DNA from: Methylotenera_A sp031422335
GTDB taxonomy: Bacteria > Pseudomonadota > Gammaproteobacteria > Burkholderiales > Methylophilaceae
Direction of reading: 5' to 3'
Length of the DNA stretch: 64,000 bases
Assembly: GCA_031422335.1 (NCBI GenBank)
Contig: JANOQW010000017.1
Coordinates: 11,002-75,001 of the forward strand
The notes below the pieces were generated by a model. The model was not told the origin of the DNA. It made no database searches and saw only the letters and a list, made by a program, of their open reading frames with translations. Position 1 is the first letter of the stretch, and the number at the start of each line of letters is the position of its first letter. Positions 1-8,224 of the stretch are shown piece after piece. A program made the position numbers and the translations under genes.

Positions 1-1
1 A

Positions 2-2734
2 TTGGCAGCAGAACAACAGGCGCAGCAAGAAGAGGCACAACGCTTAGCAATACAAGAAAAAGCCGAGAAAAAAGCGCAAAAATTGCGTGATAAAGAAAAA
101 ATTAAAGCCGAAGCCAAAGTTAAAGCGCGCCTTGAAGAAGAAAGTCGCGAACAAGAACGTGAACAGCAAGCCGCTGCCGAAGCCGCCGAAACTGCCAGAA
201 TAATAGCCCAAGCGAAAATTGAGCAAGAAGCCAAACTAAAAGCTCAACAAGTAGCAGAACAGCTTGAACAACAACAAGCCGCTGAACGTGCTGCAAAATT
301 GGCAGATGAAACACGCTTAAAAGCCGCGCTTAAAGCACGCGAAGCCGCAGAGCAGGCAGAAGCGCAGGCCGAGGCAATGGCCAAAGAACACGCGCGACGC
401 GAGATAGAACGTATTTCGCGCGAATCGGAAGAAGCACAAAAAAAACAAGAATTCGAAGCTAAAGCCCAGCATGAGGCAGAACACTTAGAAATACTGCGTT
501 TAGCAGAAGCAGAAGCAGAAGCAGAAGCAGAAGCAGAAGCAGAAGCAGAAGCAGAAGCAGCTGAAAAAGCCCGCAAGGAAGAGTTGCTGCAACAGCAGCT
601 AGAAGCAGAAGCACTAGAAAATAAACGAATGCAAGCAGAAAAAGTAGCACAAGAAAAATTAACGAACGAAGCCATACAAAAAGAAAAGCTTGCCAAAGAG
701 CAAGCGCATTTAGAAATTGCTAACGTGCTACGGAAAGCTGAGGAAGACAGAAAAAAAGCGGCTGCACAGCTTAAAGCAGAAAAGTTAGAAGCCAAGCGTC
801 AGGCCAAAGTCGAGCAAGAGGAACGCCTGTTGGCTGAACGCAAGGTTAAAGAAGAGGCAAAAGAACTTGCCAAAGAACAGGCCAAACAGCAAAAGTTGAA
901 AGCGCAAGCCGAAGAAAAAGCCACAACCGATGCAGCAGAAAACGAAAGCTGCGAGCAGGAAAAAATTGCCAAACAAGCCGAACATGCAGCAAAACAAGAA
1001 GTTGAGGCCTTAGCTTTTAAAACCGAAGCTGCGCAAGCCGATGTTGAAAATACGGCTGAAAATATAGCACTTGAGTATAGTAAAACCGTGCAAGTAGCGC
1101 ATGCTAAATTAACAGCCGAAGAACAAGCCAACATACAAGCCAAAGAAAATGCCCGATTAGAGATGGAGCGTATTGGCCAAGAGGCTGAGTTGGCACGACA
1201 AAAAACTAGCACACAACAACATTTGGACGAGAATAAAAAAAGTTTGCCTGATAGAGGCTTGCCAGATAAAGACTTGCCAAATTTAGATGATTTTGGTGCG
1301 ACAGAAGCGGCTGAGGAAGCCGCGTTTGCGGCAGAGGAAGAAGCTGCTGAGGCTGAACAGAAAATACAACGTACTATTCAGAAAACAGCTGAGAAAACCG
1401 CAAAACAAAGCGCAGAAAATCTTGGTAGAGCAGATATACGAAACGCCGCCATCGCCGAAGCCGAAGCCCTTGCTATGGTGCATGGCAAAGCATCTTCTTT
1501 TGTTTCTGCAAAAAAAATCAAGCAATGGCTAGGCTCGATTTCTAAAATCACCTTTATTTATGTGCCAGTGTTGGCGTTAGTATTGCTAGCATTGCTGCAT
1601 TTTATTAACCTCAGCACACTGATTAAACCGATTGAACAACTGGCGACTGAAAGCGTGGGCGAGCCGGTAGAGATTAAAAAAGTACATGCCTCATTATGGC
1701 CACTACCGCATTTGGTGTTAGAGGATGTAGCCATCGGTGCAAATAGCATCAAAGCCATTCATGTGCAGCCACAAGCTGCAAGCTTGTTTGAGCAGACAAA
1801 GGTGCTGAAATCGTTGGTGATAGAAGGTTTGAATGTTGAACAAGCCAATTTTGGCCAACCATTAAATTGGGCAAGCAATATTAGCCGAGCTAAAAATCTA
1901 AAAGTAGAACAGATTTATCTTAAAAATTTAATGCTAGCTATTCGCGATTTACAGTTGGAATCGTTCGATGGCAAAGTCACGCTAACTGATACAGGCGCGC
2001 TCAATGCGATTGACTTGGTCAGCAGTAATAATGCACTTTCAGTGAATATTTTTCCTCAAGGTAGTGATTACACAATTGCGCTAAAAGCCGCTAATTGGGC
2101 GCTGCCATTAAATCAAAAAATAATGTTTAATAGCCTAAGCGCTAAAGGCATTGCAAGTAACAAGCAAATAACCTTTAGCCAAATAGAAGGCGACATTTAT
2201 GGCGGTAATCTGACTGCAAAAGCTGATATAAAATGGCCAGATGGTGCAAATAAATGGGAGGGTTCAGGCGATTTTAAACTGACTAATGCCAATGCCGAAC
2301 AACTGCTGAATACCTTTGGCAGCGGGGTGGTCATCAGCGGTAAGCTAAGTTTGGATGGCAATTTTTCTAACAAAGCGCGTGAGGCGAGTCGGCTCACAGA
2401 GGCCACAAACATGAATGCAAGTTTTGATGTGCGTCGAGGTAGCATTCAAGGCATTGAGCTAGCGCGTGCTGTGATGAGCCGTGGCAGCCAATCGCTAGCA
2501 GGCGATAGCACAAACTTTGATAAGCTCACTGGAAACCTTAAATTCAATCAAGGTCAAACCCAATTTACTAAGCTAGTGTTGGCTGCGCCGCAATTTAACG
2601 CCAATGGATTTATCAACCTGAACGCCAGTCAAGTCGTGACTGGCAGAATCAGTGCCAATTTAGCTGCCCAATCTCGTCGCTTGCAGGCCAATTTTGGTAT
2701 AGCTGGTCGCGGCATAGACCTGAAAAGTAATTAG
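2..2734 (+). CDS. AsmA-like membrane protein with very long N-terminal coiled coil (5' end outside window)
   Basis: The reading frame is open at the window edge, so the true start lies upstream. Residues 1 to about 480 are almost wholly Ala, Glu, Lys, Gln and Arg with no Pro or Gly breaks, which predicts one long helical coiled coil. A single hydrophobic segment follows at about residues 515-537, then about 370 residues of beta-rich sequence resembling the C-terminal half of AsmA-family proteins (intermembrane-bridging lipid transport or assembly proteins of the periplasm). The predicted topology is a cytoplasmic rod, one membrane pass and a periplasmic AsmA domain. Ordinary AsmA proteins begin with the membrane segment, so the rod is an addition. 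The AsmA assignment is by overall pattern and the rod's role is unknown. Confidence 0.7.
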   Translation: MAAEQQAQQEEAQRLAIQEKAEKKAQKLRDKEKIKAEAKVKARLEEESREQEREQQAAAEAAETARIIAQAKIEQEAKLKAQQVAEQLEQQQAAERAAKLADETRLKAALKAREAAEQAEAQAEAMAKEHARREIERISRESEEAQKKQEFEAKAQHEAEHLEILRLAEAEAEAEAEAEAEAEAEAAEKARKEELLQQQLEAEALENKRMQAEKVAQEKLTNEAIQKEKLAKEQAHLEIANVLRKAEEDRKKAAAQLKAEKLEAKRQAKVEQEERLLAERKVKEEAKELAKEQAKQQKLKAQAEEKATTDAAENESCEQEKIAKQAEHAAKQEVEALAFKTEAAQADVENTAENIALEYSKTVQVAHAKLTAEEQANIQAKENARLEMERIGQEAELARQKTSTQQHLDENKKSLPDRGLPDKDLPNLDDFGATEAAEEAAFAAEEEAAEAEQKIQRTIQKTAEKTAKQSAENLGRADIRNAAIAEAEALAMVHGKASSFVSAKKIKQWLGSISKITFIYVPVLALVLLALLHFINLSTLIKPIEQLATESVGEPVEIKKVHASLWPLPHLVLEDVAIGANSIKAIHVQPQAASLFEQTKVLKSLVIEGLNVEQANFGQPLNWASNISRAKNLKVEQIYLKNLMLAIRDLQLESFDGKVTLTDTGALNAIDLVSSNNALSVNIFPQGSDYTIALKAANWALPLNQKIMFNSLSAKGIASNKQITFSQIEGDIYGGNLTAKADIKWPDGANKWEGSGDFKLTNANAEQLLNTFGSGVVISGKLSLDGNFSNKAREASRLTEATNMNASFDVRRGSIQGIELARAVMSRGSQSLAGDSTNFDKLTGNLKFNQGQTQFTKLVLAAPQFNANGFINLNASQVVTGRISANLAAQSRRLQANFGIAGRGIDLKSN
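503..556 (+). repeat. Hexanucleotide tandem repeat (GCAGAA)x9
   Basis: Nine perfect GCAGAA units encode nine Ala-Glu pairs inside the coiled-coil gene. The unit is a multiple of three, so slippage would change the length of the rod without shifting the frame. Confidence 0.95.
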
Positions 2735-2759
2735 CAAAAGCCAGTATTTATGACTAATA

Positions 2760-2787
2760 AAAAAGCCCACCAATTGGTGGGCTTTTT
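2760..2787. terminator. Bidirectional rho-independent terminator
   Basis: A perfect 28-base palindrome (A-tract, GCCCACC, AATT, GGTGGGC, T-tract) lies between the convergent AsmA-like gene and the permease gene, and can serve both. Confidence 0.92.
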
Positions 2788-2802
2788 ATACCAGCGTAAA
2801 TA

Positions 2803-4275
2803 TTACTCGTGAATAGCTGGTGGTCCTTTAAAGCGTTTGCTTTCGCCAAACACAAACCAGAATATCGCCATCACCACTAGCATAGCAATCGTCACATACA
2901 GTACTTTTTCGTTAGGCGGTTGTATGCCGACGATCACCAAGAAACCGCCACCAATCACAGCCAACACACCTATTAATTTAGACATGCCACCTAAATCAAA
3001 TGGGCCTTTGTGCTTCCATGTTTTACCTTCGGCCAAAATGCCAGCCGCAATCGGCATGATGTAAGAGATATACAAAAATACCGCACAACCCACAGCCAAT
3101 ACGCTAAATGCAGCTGCGTACAAAGTTGCAGCAATAGCTAAAATGGCAGAAACCCACACTGCGGCGACTGGCGTTTTAAGTGTTGGGCTTACCGTACGCA
3201 ACGCGTTAGATGCTGGTAAACCGCCATCGCGCGCAAATGCGTACATCATGCGCGAGGTAGAAGTTAAACAAGCCAAACCACATAAAAAATTAACCAAGAA
3301 AATACCTAGGCCTAATATGGTTTGCAGCGCTGGCGGCAATGTTTTTAATAGCTCACCAAAAAAGCCAAAACCTTGTTTAACACCTGTTGCTACATCTGGC
3401 AACACCAATACAAACGTGCAAATTAAAATATAGCCAAAAATTACCGAGTAAATGACAGAGCTGACAATGCCTTTTGGTACAGTTCTGGCCGCATCCCGTG
3501 TTTCCTCAGAGGTGTGAGCAGAAGCATCAAAACCAGTAATGGTGTAAACCGCTAACAGCAAACCTAACAAGAATGGAAACACCATACCTTCTGATGCAGG
3601 CCAAATACTACCTTCGGTGCCAGTAAAGTTGGTGAAGGTAAACAAGCGAGAAAACTCTAACGGCCCTTGATGGTAAGCCAATAAAGACAAGACAAGCGCA
3701 ATAGTAATGATAAAAATCAGGTAACCAGAAAGGTCAGTAATTTTTGTGGTGAACTTAGGAAAGCGATAAATTAGTAAAGCTTGAATAGCGGTAAACAGCG
3801 CAATAAAGAACACCTGATGCGAATAACCCCAGGCTGATACATCGACGCCTAAAATAGGCATGGCCAAGCCTTTAAAAAAGAAGTCATACACCCCAAAATT
3901 AACCGAGGCCACTACAAAAATAAGACCCAGCAAATTAAACCAAGCGGTACACCAGCCAAAACCTTTACCACCTAAAATGCTGCCCCAGTGATACAAACCA
4001 CCTGCTGTCGGATAACTTGAAGAGATTTGCGCCATTGAAAGTGCCACAATAGCTGCAAACAAGCCACCAACGAGCCAACCAATACCAATAGAAGCACCAC
4101 CTGCACCACCTAATGCTAATGGAAATGCCGAAATACCACCTGCTAAAATACAAATAATTGAAAATGAAATGGCAAAGTTTGAAAAGCCTCCCATGTGCCG
4201 GTGTAGCTCTTGTTCATAGCCCATCTTTTTTAGTTCTGCGGCGTCATGATCCAACGCCTGATTCGTCTCACTCAT
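2803..4275 (-). CDS. APC-superfamily permease, choline/amino-acid (ACT) type; probable ethanolamine uptake
   Basis: A 490-residue polytopic protein with about 12 hydrophobic segments. The start, with GGFSNFAISFSIICILAGG at about residues 29-47 and SSYPTAGGLYHW at about 110-121, matches the amino acid/choline transporter branch of the APC superfamily rather than the classical Eat-type ethanolamine permease. It is transcribed divergently from eutBC, with 285 bp of shared upstream DNA. Because ethanolamine is a close analogue of choline, I infer that it imports ethanolamine, but GABA or another amine remains possible. No SD is obvious beyond a purine-poor AAAGGGGTAAAA stretch upstream of the ATG. 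Confidence 0.75.
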   Translation of the reverse strand: MSETNQALDHDAAELKKMGYEQELHRHMGGFSNFAISFSIICILAGGISAFPLALGGAGGASIGIGWLVGGLFAAIVALSMAQISSSYPTAGGLYHWGSILGGKGFGWCTAWFNLLGLIFVVASVNFGVYDFFFKGLAMPILGVDVSAWGYSHQVFFIALFTAIQALLIYRFPKFTTKITDLSGYLIFIITIALVLSLLAYHQGPLEFSRLFTFTNFTGTEGSIWPASEGMVFPFLLGLLLAVYTITGFDASAHTSEETRDAARTVPKGIVSSVIYSVIFGYILICTFVLVLPDVATGVKQGFGFFGELLKTLPPALQTILGLGIFLVNFLCGLACLTSTSRMMYAFARDGGLPASNALRTVSPTLKTPVAAVWVSAILAIAATLYAAAFSVLAVGCAVFLYISYIMPIAAGILAEGKTWKHKGPFDLGGMSKLIGVLAVIGGGFLVIVGIQPPNEKVLYVTIAMLVVMAIFWFVFGESKRFKGPPAIHE

Positions 4276-4422
4276 TTTTTTTACCCCTTTAAAGATTAAC
4301 TGCTAATAGAAACTACTAGATCCTAATGTTTAAAACATGTAAGTCAGTGAATTCATCAAACTGTTTTTAATATAAAAGCAATATTACACTTTCAGTATAG
4401 ATTCAATCAAGTTAATTGCAAG

Positions 4423-4460
4423 TACCAGTTTACGACATTAATTGATACCATTTACGACAT
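4423..4460. promoter_or_regulatory. Tandem direct repeat in the divergent permease/eutBC promoter region
   Basis: TTTACGACAT occurs at 4429-4438 and again at 4451-4460, each preceded by TACCA or TACCAG. The 22-base periodicity puts both on one face of the helix, as expected for a dimeric (for example AraC-type) activator. A candidate eutB promoter follows (TTGCAT at 4505, CATAAT at 4529, 18-base spacer). No regulator gene is nearby, so the protein bound is unknown. Confidence 0.45.
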
Positions 4461-4560
4461 GGCAAACTTTATTTTCATGAGCGCTATTATTCGATACAAC
4501 TTACTTGCATGCGCTGTAAATTAAGTCGCATAATAAGCTAAGTTTTCAAAGGCTTAAAGC

Positions 4561-5961
4561 ATGACTGCATATCAATACTGTATTGGCACACAAACTTACC
4601 AGTTTGTCGATTTAAAATGCGTGCTCGCTAAGGCAACGCCGGCGCGCTCTGGCGACTACCTTGCAGGTGTCGCGGCAGATACTTATGCAGAGCGTATGGC
4701 CGCACGTATGTGTTTGGCGCAGATTCCGCTCAAGACCTTTCTTGAAGATTTAATCATTCCTTACGAGACCGATGAAGTAACGCGGCTGATTATAGATACA
4801 CACGATAAACAAGCTTTTAGCGAAATTAGCCATTTAACCGTGGGTGATTTTAGAGATTGGTTACTTTCTGACTTGGCCGATACCGCTACTTTAAAACGTG
4901 TGGCAGCTGGTATTACGCCAGAAATGGCAGCAGCGGTTTCTAAAATAATGCGTAACCAAGATTTGATTTTGGTGGCAAAAAAATGTCACGTGACGACTAG
5001 CTTTAGAAATACCATCGGCTTGCCAGGCCATATTTCTGTGCGCTTGCAGCCGAATCATCCGACTGATGACATGCGCGGCATTGCAGCTTCTATGCTTGAT
5101 GGTTTGCTCTATGGCGCCGGCGATGCGGTGATTGGCATTAACCCTGCGACTGACAGTCTGCCCGCGCTGATGGATTTGTATTATATGGTGGATGAGGTGA
5201 TTAACCAGTATGAAATTCCCACCCAATCCTGCATTCTCACCCATGTCACCAATCAAATTCAGCTCATCGAGCGCGGCGCACCTGTAGATTTGGTGTTTCA
5301 ATCCATCGCAGGCACCGAAAAAGCCAATAAAAGTTTCGGCATTGATATTGCGTTGCTCGAAGAAGCGCGATCGGCGGCGCACTCACTGAACAGGGGAACA
5401 GTTGGCAACAACGTCATGTATTTTGAAACCGGCCAAGGTTCGGTACTATCAGCCAATGCCAATTTTGGAGTCGATCAACAAACCTGCGAAGCTCGTGCCT
5501 ACGCCGTTGCACGGCATTTATCACCGCTACTGACTAATACTGTGGTTGGTTTTATTGGCCCAGAATATTTGTACGACGGTAAACAAATTATCCGTGCTGG
5601 GCTTGAGGATCATTTTTGCGGCAAGCTATTAGGCGTGCCGCTGGGTTGCGATGTGTGCTACACCAACCATGCCGAGGCTGACCAAGACGATATGGACACG
5701 CTGATGACATTGCTGGCCACCGCTGGGCTGACGTTTATTATGGGCATTCCTGGGGCTGATGACATTATGTTGAATTACCAAACCACGTCTTTCCACGATG
5801 CGCTGTATCTGCGCAAAGTACTTGGCCTGAAAGCCGCACCAGAGTTTGAAGTGTGGCTTAAAAAAATGCACATTATGGATGCTAATGGACAAATTCAGCC
5901 AATCCAAAACGCCCACCATATGCTGCAAAATATGCCAAAACATTTGTTGAGTGCAGCTTAA
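4561..5961 (+). CDS. eutB: Ethanolamine ammonia-lyase large subunit
   Basis: The adenosylcobalamin-dependent large subunit, which converts ethanolamine to acetaldehyde and ammonia. At 466 residues it has the usual EutB length. The family block NRGTVGNNVMYFETGQGS begins at residue 277 and contains the Glu (289) expected to contact substrate. PGHISVRLQPNHP and the C-terminal GIPGADDIMLNYQTTSFHD are also typical. It is followed 4 bases later by eutC. There is no eutA reactivase and no microcompartment shell gene in the window, so this is the minimal eutBC type used to obtain nitrogen. It depends on B12, as does MetH in the same window. Confidence 0.96.
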   Translation: MTAYQYCIGTQTYQFVDLKCVLAKATPARSGDYLAGVAADTYAERMAARMCLAQIPLKTFLEDLIIPYETDEVTRLIIDTHDKQAFSEISHLTVGDFRDWLLSDLADTATLKRVAAGITPEMAAAVSKIMRNQDLILVAKKCHVTTSFRNTIGLPGHISVRLQPNHPTDDMRGIAASMLDGLLYGAGDAVIGINPATDSLPALMDLYYMVDEVINQYEIPTQSCILTHVTNQIQLIERGAPVDLVFQSIAGTEKANKSFGIDIALLEEARSAAHSLNRGTVGNNVMYFETGQGSVLSANANFGVDQQTCEARAYAVARHLSPLLTNTVVGFIGPEYLYDGKQIIRAGLEDHFCGKLLGVPLGCDVCYTNHAEADQDDMDTLMTLLATAGLTFIMGIPGADDIMLNYQTTSFHDALYLRKVLGLKAAPEFEVWLKKMHIMDANGQIQPIQNAHHMLQNMPKHLLSAA

Positions 5962-5965
5962 ATAT

Positions 5966-6775
5966 ATGTCAAAAAAAGACGATTTTACTTTTCTTACGCA
6001 TCACTCACATGACCCGTGGCAGCAACTTAAAAGCTTTACCCGTGCACGTATCGCGATTGGTCGCGTGGGTAGCAGTTTACCTACTAAAGAAGTGTTGGAT
6101 TTTGGCCTAAGTCACGCCATGGCGCGCGATGCCGTGCATTTGGCGTTAGATGTAGATGCGCTAGAAACCGAGATTACAAAGCATGGTTTTGATACATTGC
6201 GCGTAAAAAGCATGGCACCAGATAGAGCCGCTTATTTGCTAAGGCCAGACATGGGGCGCAGGTTGCACGAGCACAGTTTATTGCAGTTACAAAATGTCAC
6301 CCATGCAAAACCGATTGATTTTCTCATCGTGGTGGGTGATGGCTTATCGTCACTTGCCGTGGCACGACATGCAGCACCATTATTGGCAGAGATAAAACTG
6401 ACGAGTCCAAAAGAGTGGTCTGCAAGCCGCGTGGTTATTGCCTCACAGGCACGCGTTGCAATTGGGGATGAAATTGGCCAAGCACTTAATGCAAAAATAG
6501 TGGCGATGTTGATTGGTGAACGGCCAGGTTTAAGCTCGCCCGATAGTTTGGGAATTTACCTCACTTACAATCCAAAACTTGGCTTATCTGATGCTGATAG
6601 AAACTGTATCTCGAACGTGCGTGCAGAAGGTTTAAACTATGCTGCCGCTGCAAAAAAACTGATATGGTTAGCCAAAGAAGCCATGCGCTTAAAACTGACT
6701 GGCGTTGCGTTAAAAGATGAAAGCGACGTAAAAGAGATTGGCGGTCAAGCGAGTATGCATTTAGCAAAAAAATAA
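5966..6775 (+). CDS. eutC: Ethanolamine ammonia-lyase small subunit
   Basis: The small subunit of ethanolamine ammonia-lyase, which completes the cobalamin site. The 269-residue frame contains the family signatures RIAIGRVGSSLPTKEVLDF near the N-terminus, VVGDGLSSLAVARHA in the middle and ERPGLSSPDSLGIYLTY near residue 190. I chose ATG 5966, four bases after the eutB stop. An in-frame GTG at 5951 overlaps eutB and would add five residues with no family match. The two subunits are clearly co-transcribed. The gene ends before a 320-bp AT-rich gap. Confidence 0.95.
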   Translation: MSKKDDFTFLTHHSHDPWQQLKSFTRARIAIGRVGSSLPTKEVLDFGLSHAMARDAVHLALDVDALETEITKHGFDTLRVKSMAPDRAAYLLRPDMGRRLHEHSLLQLQNVTHAKPIDFLIVVGDGLSSLAVARHAAPLLAEIKLTSPKEWSASRVVIASQARVAIGDEIGQALNAKIVAMLIGERPGLSSPDSLGIYLTYNPKLGLSDADRNCISNVRAEGLNYAAAAKKLIWLAKEAMRLKLTGVALKDESDVKEIGGQASMHLAKK

Positions 6776-7084
6776 ACCCAGCTAACTAAGCTTTAACTCA
6801 CTTAAAAACTACATGGCTTTTTAATAAAAAAGCTTATTCATTTTATACATTTCACCTTAAATACATCCACTAAATACTATTGCTTGCGCCATGCTAGATA
6901 TTTAATTACACAAACGTAAATTCAATCAAAATAAATCAAGTTTAAATATGTGAACAAATTGTAAAAAAAGTGTTGCACAATAGTAGTTTATTAGTTAATA
7001 ATTAGTGCGTTAATAATTATTTGTTAACGTAGCAAGTCATCAATAAAATTTATTTCATGATTTGCCCAAATTAAAACTATTATT
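6776..7084 (+). promoter_or_regulatory. AT-rich gap with promoter region of the truncated haemoglobin gene; direct repeat at 6994-7019
   Basis: I see no gene in this roughly 310-base AT-rich stretch. GTTAATAATTA occurs twice (6994-7004 and 7009-7019), with a related GTTAACG near 7023, suggesting an operator. No strong terminator for eutBC is visible. Confidence 0.3.
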
Positions 7085-7096
7085 AGGAGAAGCAAC

Positions 7097-7618
7097 ATGC
7101 GTAATTTCGAGGGAATGATGTTGAATAAAATCATGCCAGTGGCATTGATTGCAGGTTTAGCAAGTTTGTTGTTAAGTTTTGGTGCGCAAGCAGAAGAGTC
7201 ACTTTACAACCGTTTAGGCGGTACCTACAACATAGCTTCTACAGTGGATCATTTAGTCGACAAAATATATGTCAACAGAGCTTTAAATGCTAACCCAAAA
7301 TTAAAAGCAGTGCACGATAGGCCAGAAACCAAAGCAGGCTTTAAAGTCATGCTAACAAACTGGGTTGTAAATGAAGTGGGCGGCCCAAAAATTTATGTAA
7401 AAGATGAGTTTGGTCGCGGTAAATCAATGAAAGACAGTCACCCGCATCTAGCCATTACCAATCGCGAGTTTAATATTATTATGGTGGAATGCTTACATAC
7501 ATTTTATGCATTCAACGTGCCAGATTATGAAATTAAACAACTGATGACAGGCTTAGAAAGCTATCGTAATGTGATTGTAACGGCTGAAAAACCTGTGTCA
7601 GAACCACCAAGAAAATAA
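7097..7618 (+). CDS. Exported group 1 truncated haemoglobin-like protein
   Basis: A 173-residue protein starting at ATG 7097 behind a strong AGGAGA six bases upstream. Residues 1-32 form a signal peptide (hydrophobic core about 13-28, cleavage after AQA). The mature part starts SLYNRLGG, the classic truncated haemoglobin opening, and has the F-helix pattern SHPHLAITNREF in which H115 is the expected proximal haem ligand. Group 1 globins bind O2 or NO, usually in the cytoplasm. Export to the periplasm is the unusual point and hints at NO or O2 handling or electron transfer there. It stands alone between its own promoter region and a terminator. Confidence 0.8.
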   Translation: MRNFEGMMLNKIMPVALIAGLASLLLSFGAQAEESLYNRLGGTYNIASTVDHLVDKIYVNRALNANPKLKAVHDRPETKAGFKVMLTNWVVNEVGGPKIYVKDEFGRGKSMKDSHPHLAITNREFNIIMVECLHTFYAFNVPDYEIKQLMTGLESYRNVIVTAEKPVSEPPRK

Positions 7619-7631
7619 GCTTTAGCATAAT

Positions 7632-7662
7632 AAAAAACCACGGCAATTACCGTGGTTTTTTT
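7632..7662. terminator. Rho-independent terminator, probably bidirectional
   Basis: AAAAAACCACGG, a six-base loop, then CCGTGGTTTTTTT. It lies between the haemoglobin gene and the convergent OhrR-type gene. Confidence 0.92.
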
Positions 7663-7676
7663 ACGCACTAAAATGA

Positions 7677-8138
7677 CTAGGCAGCAGTTTTAATATCAAT
7701 TGGCTCGTTGGCGTGCATGGTTTCTACCAATTTATGCAAGGAGCTTTTTAATACTTCAAATTCATCTGGCGGCAAACCAGTTTGGCAGGCCACACGCTTT
7801 TGAATATTCGCCACTTCATCTTGAAGCGCATGCCCATTTGCTGTTAAGGCAATTTCAACCACGCGCTCATCGGCTTTATTGCGCTGACGTGTTAAAAAAC
7901 CTGCTACTTCTAAACGTTTTAAAATAGGCGTTAAGCTGGCAGAATCTAAATCTAACCTGTCTGCCACGCTTTTTACGGTGAGATTGTTGTTTTCCCACAA
8001 GGCCAACATAACCAAGTATTGCGTGTAAGTAATGCCAGTACTTTCTAGCGCGTTGCGATAAGCGCGTGTAAGCGCGTGCGTGGCAGAATATAGTGCAAAG
8101 CACAATTGGTTATCTAGTTTTAGATTTTCGTATTTCAT
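7677..8138 (-). CDS. ohrR: MarR-family regulator of the OhrR organic-peroxide type
   Basis: A 153-residue winged-helix repressor. LDNQLCFALYSA near the N-terminus is the hallmark of OhrR, with the peroxide-sensing Cys at position 13. A second Cys at 118 suggests the two-cysteine, disulphide-forming class. The wing helix region reads LTVKSVADRLDLDSASLTPILKRLE. I start it at ATG 8138 because the upstream extension of the frame (to 8219) has no family similarity. It lies 86 bases downstream of an MFS exporter gene on the same strand. The usual partner ohr is absent from the window, so its target here may be the exporter or a distant gene. Confidence 0.85.
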   Translation of the reverse strand: MKYENLKLDNQLCFALYSATHALTRAYRNALESTGITYTQYLVMLALWENNNLTVKSVADRLDLDSASLTPILKRLEVAGFLTRQRNKADERVVEIALTANGHALQDEVANIQKRVACQTGLPPDEFEVLKSSLHKLVETMHANEPIDIKTAA

Positions 8139-8224
8139 AGTTGATTTTAAATTTATTAGTAATTTACATAGTACACAAATTATTAACAAATTTCTGCATT
8201 TATTGGCATTATTAACCACATAAG

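Noticed and set aside
503..556. CRISPR-like repeat
   Set aside because: Contiguous hexamers without spacers, within a coding frame.
244..795. Long Ser/Ala/Cys-rich frame antisense to the coiled-coil gene
   Set aside because: A composition artefact of GCAGAA-like codons read backwards.
1287..1532. Alternative plus-strand frame in the coiled-coil gene
   Set aside because: Overlaps the real frame with no start signal and a low-complexity product.
2803..6775. Ethanolamine-utilisation microcompartment
   Set aside because: Only a permease and eutBC are present, with no shell proteins, EutA, EutE or EutD.
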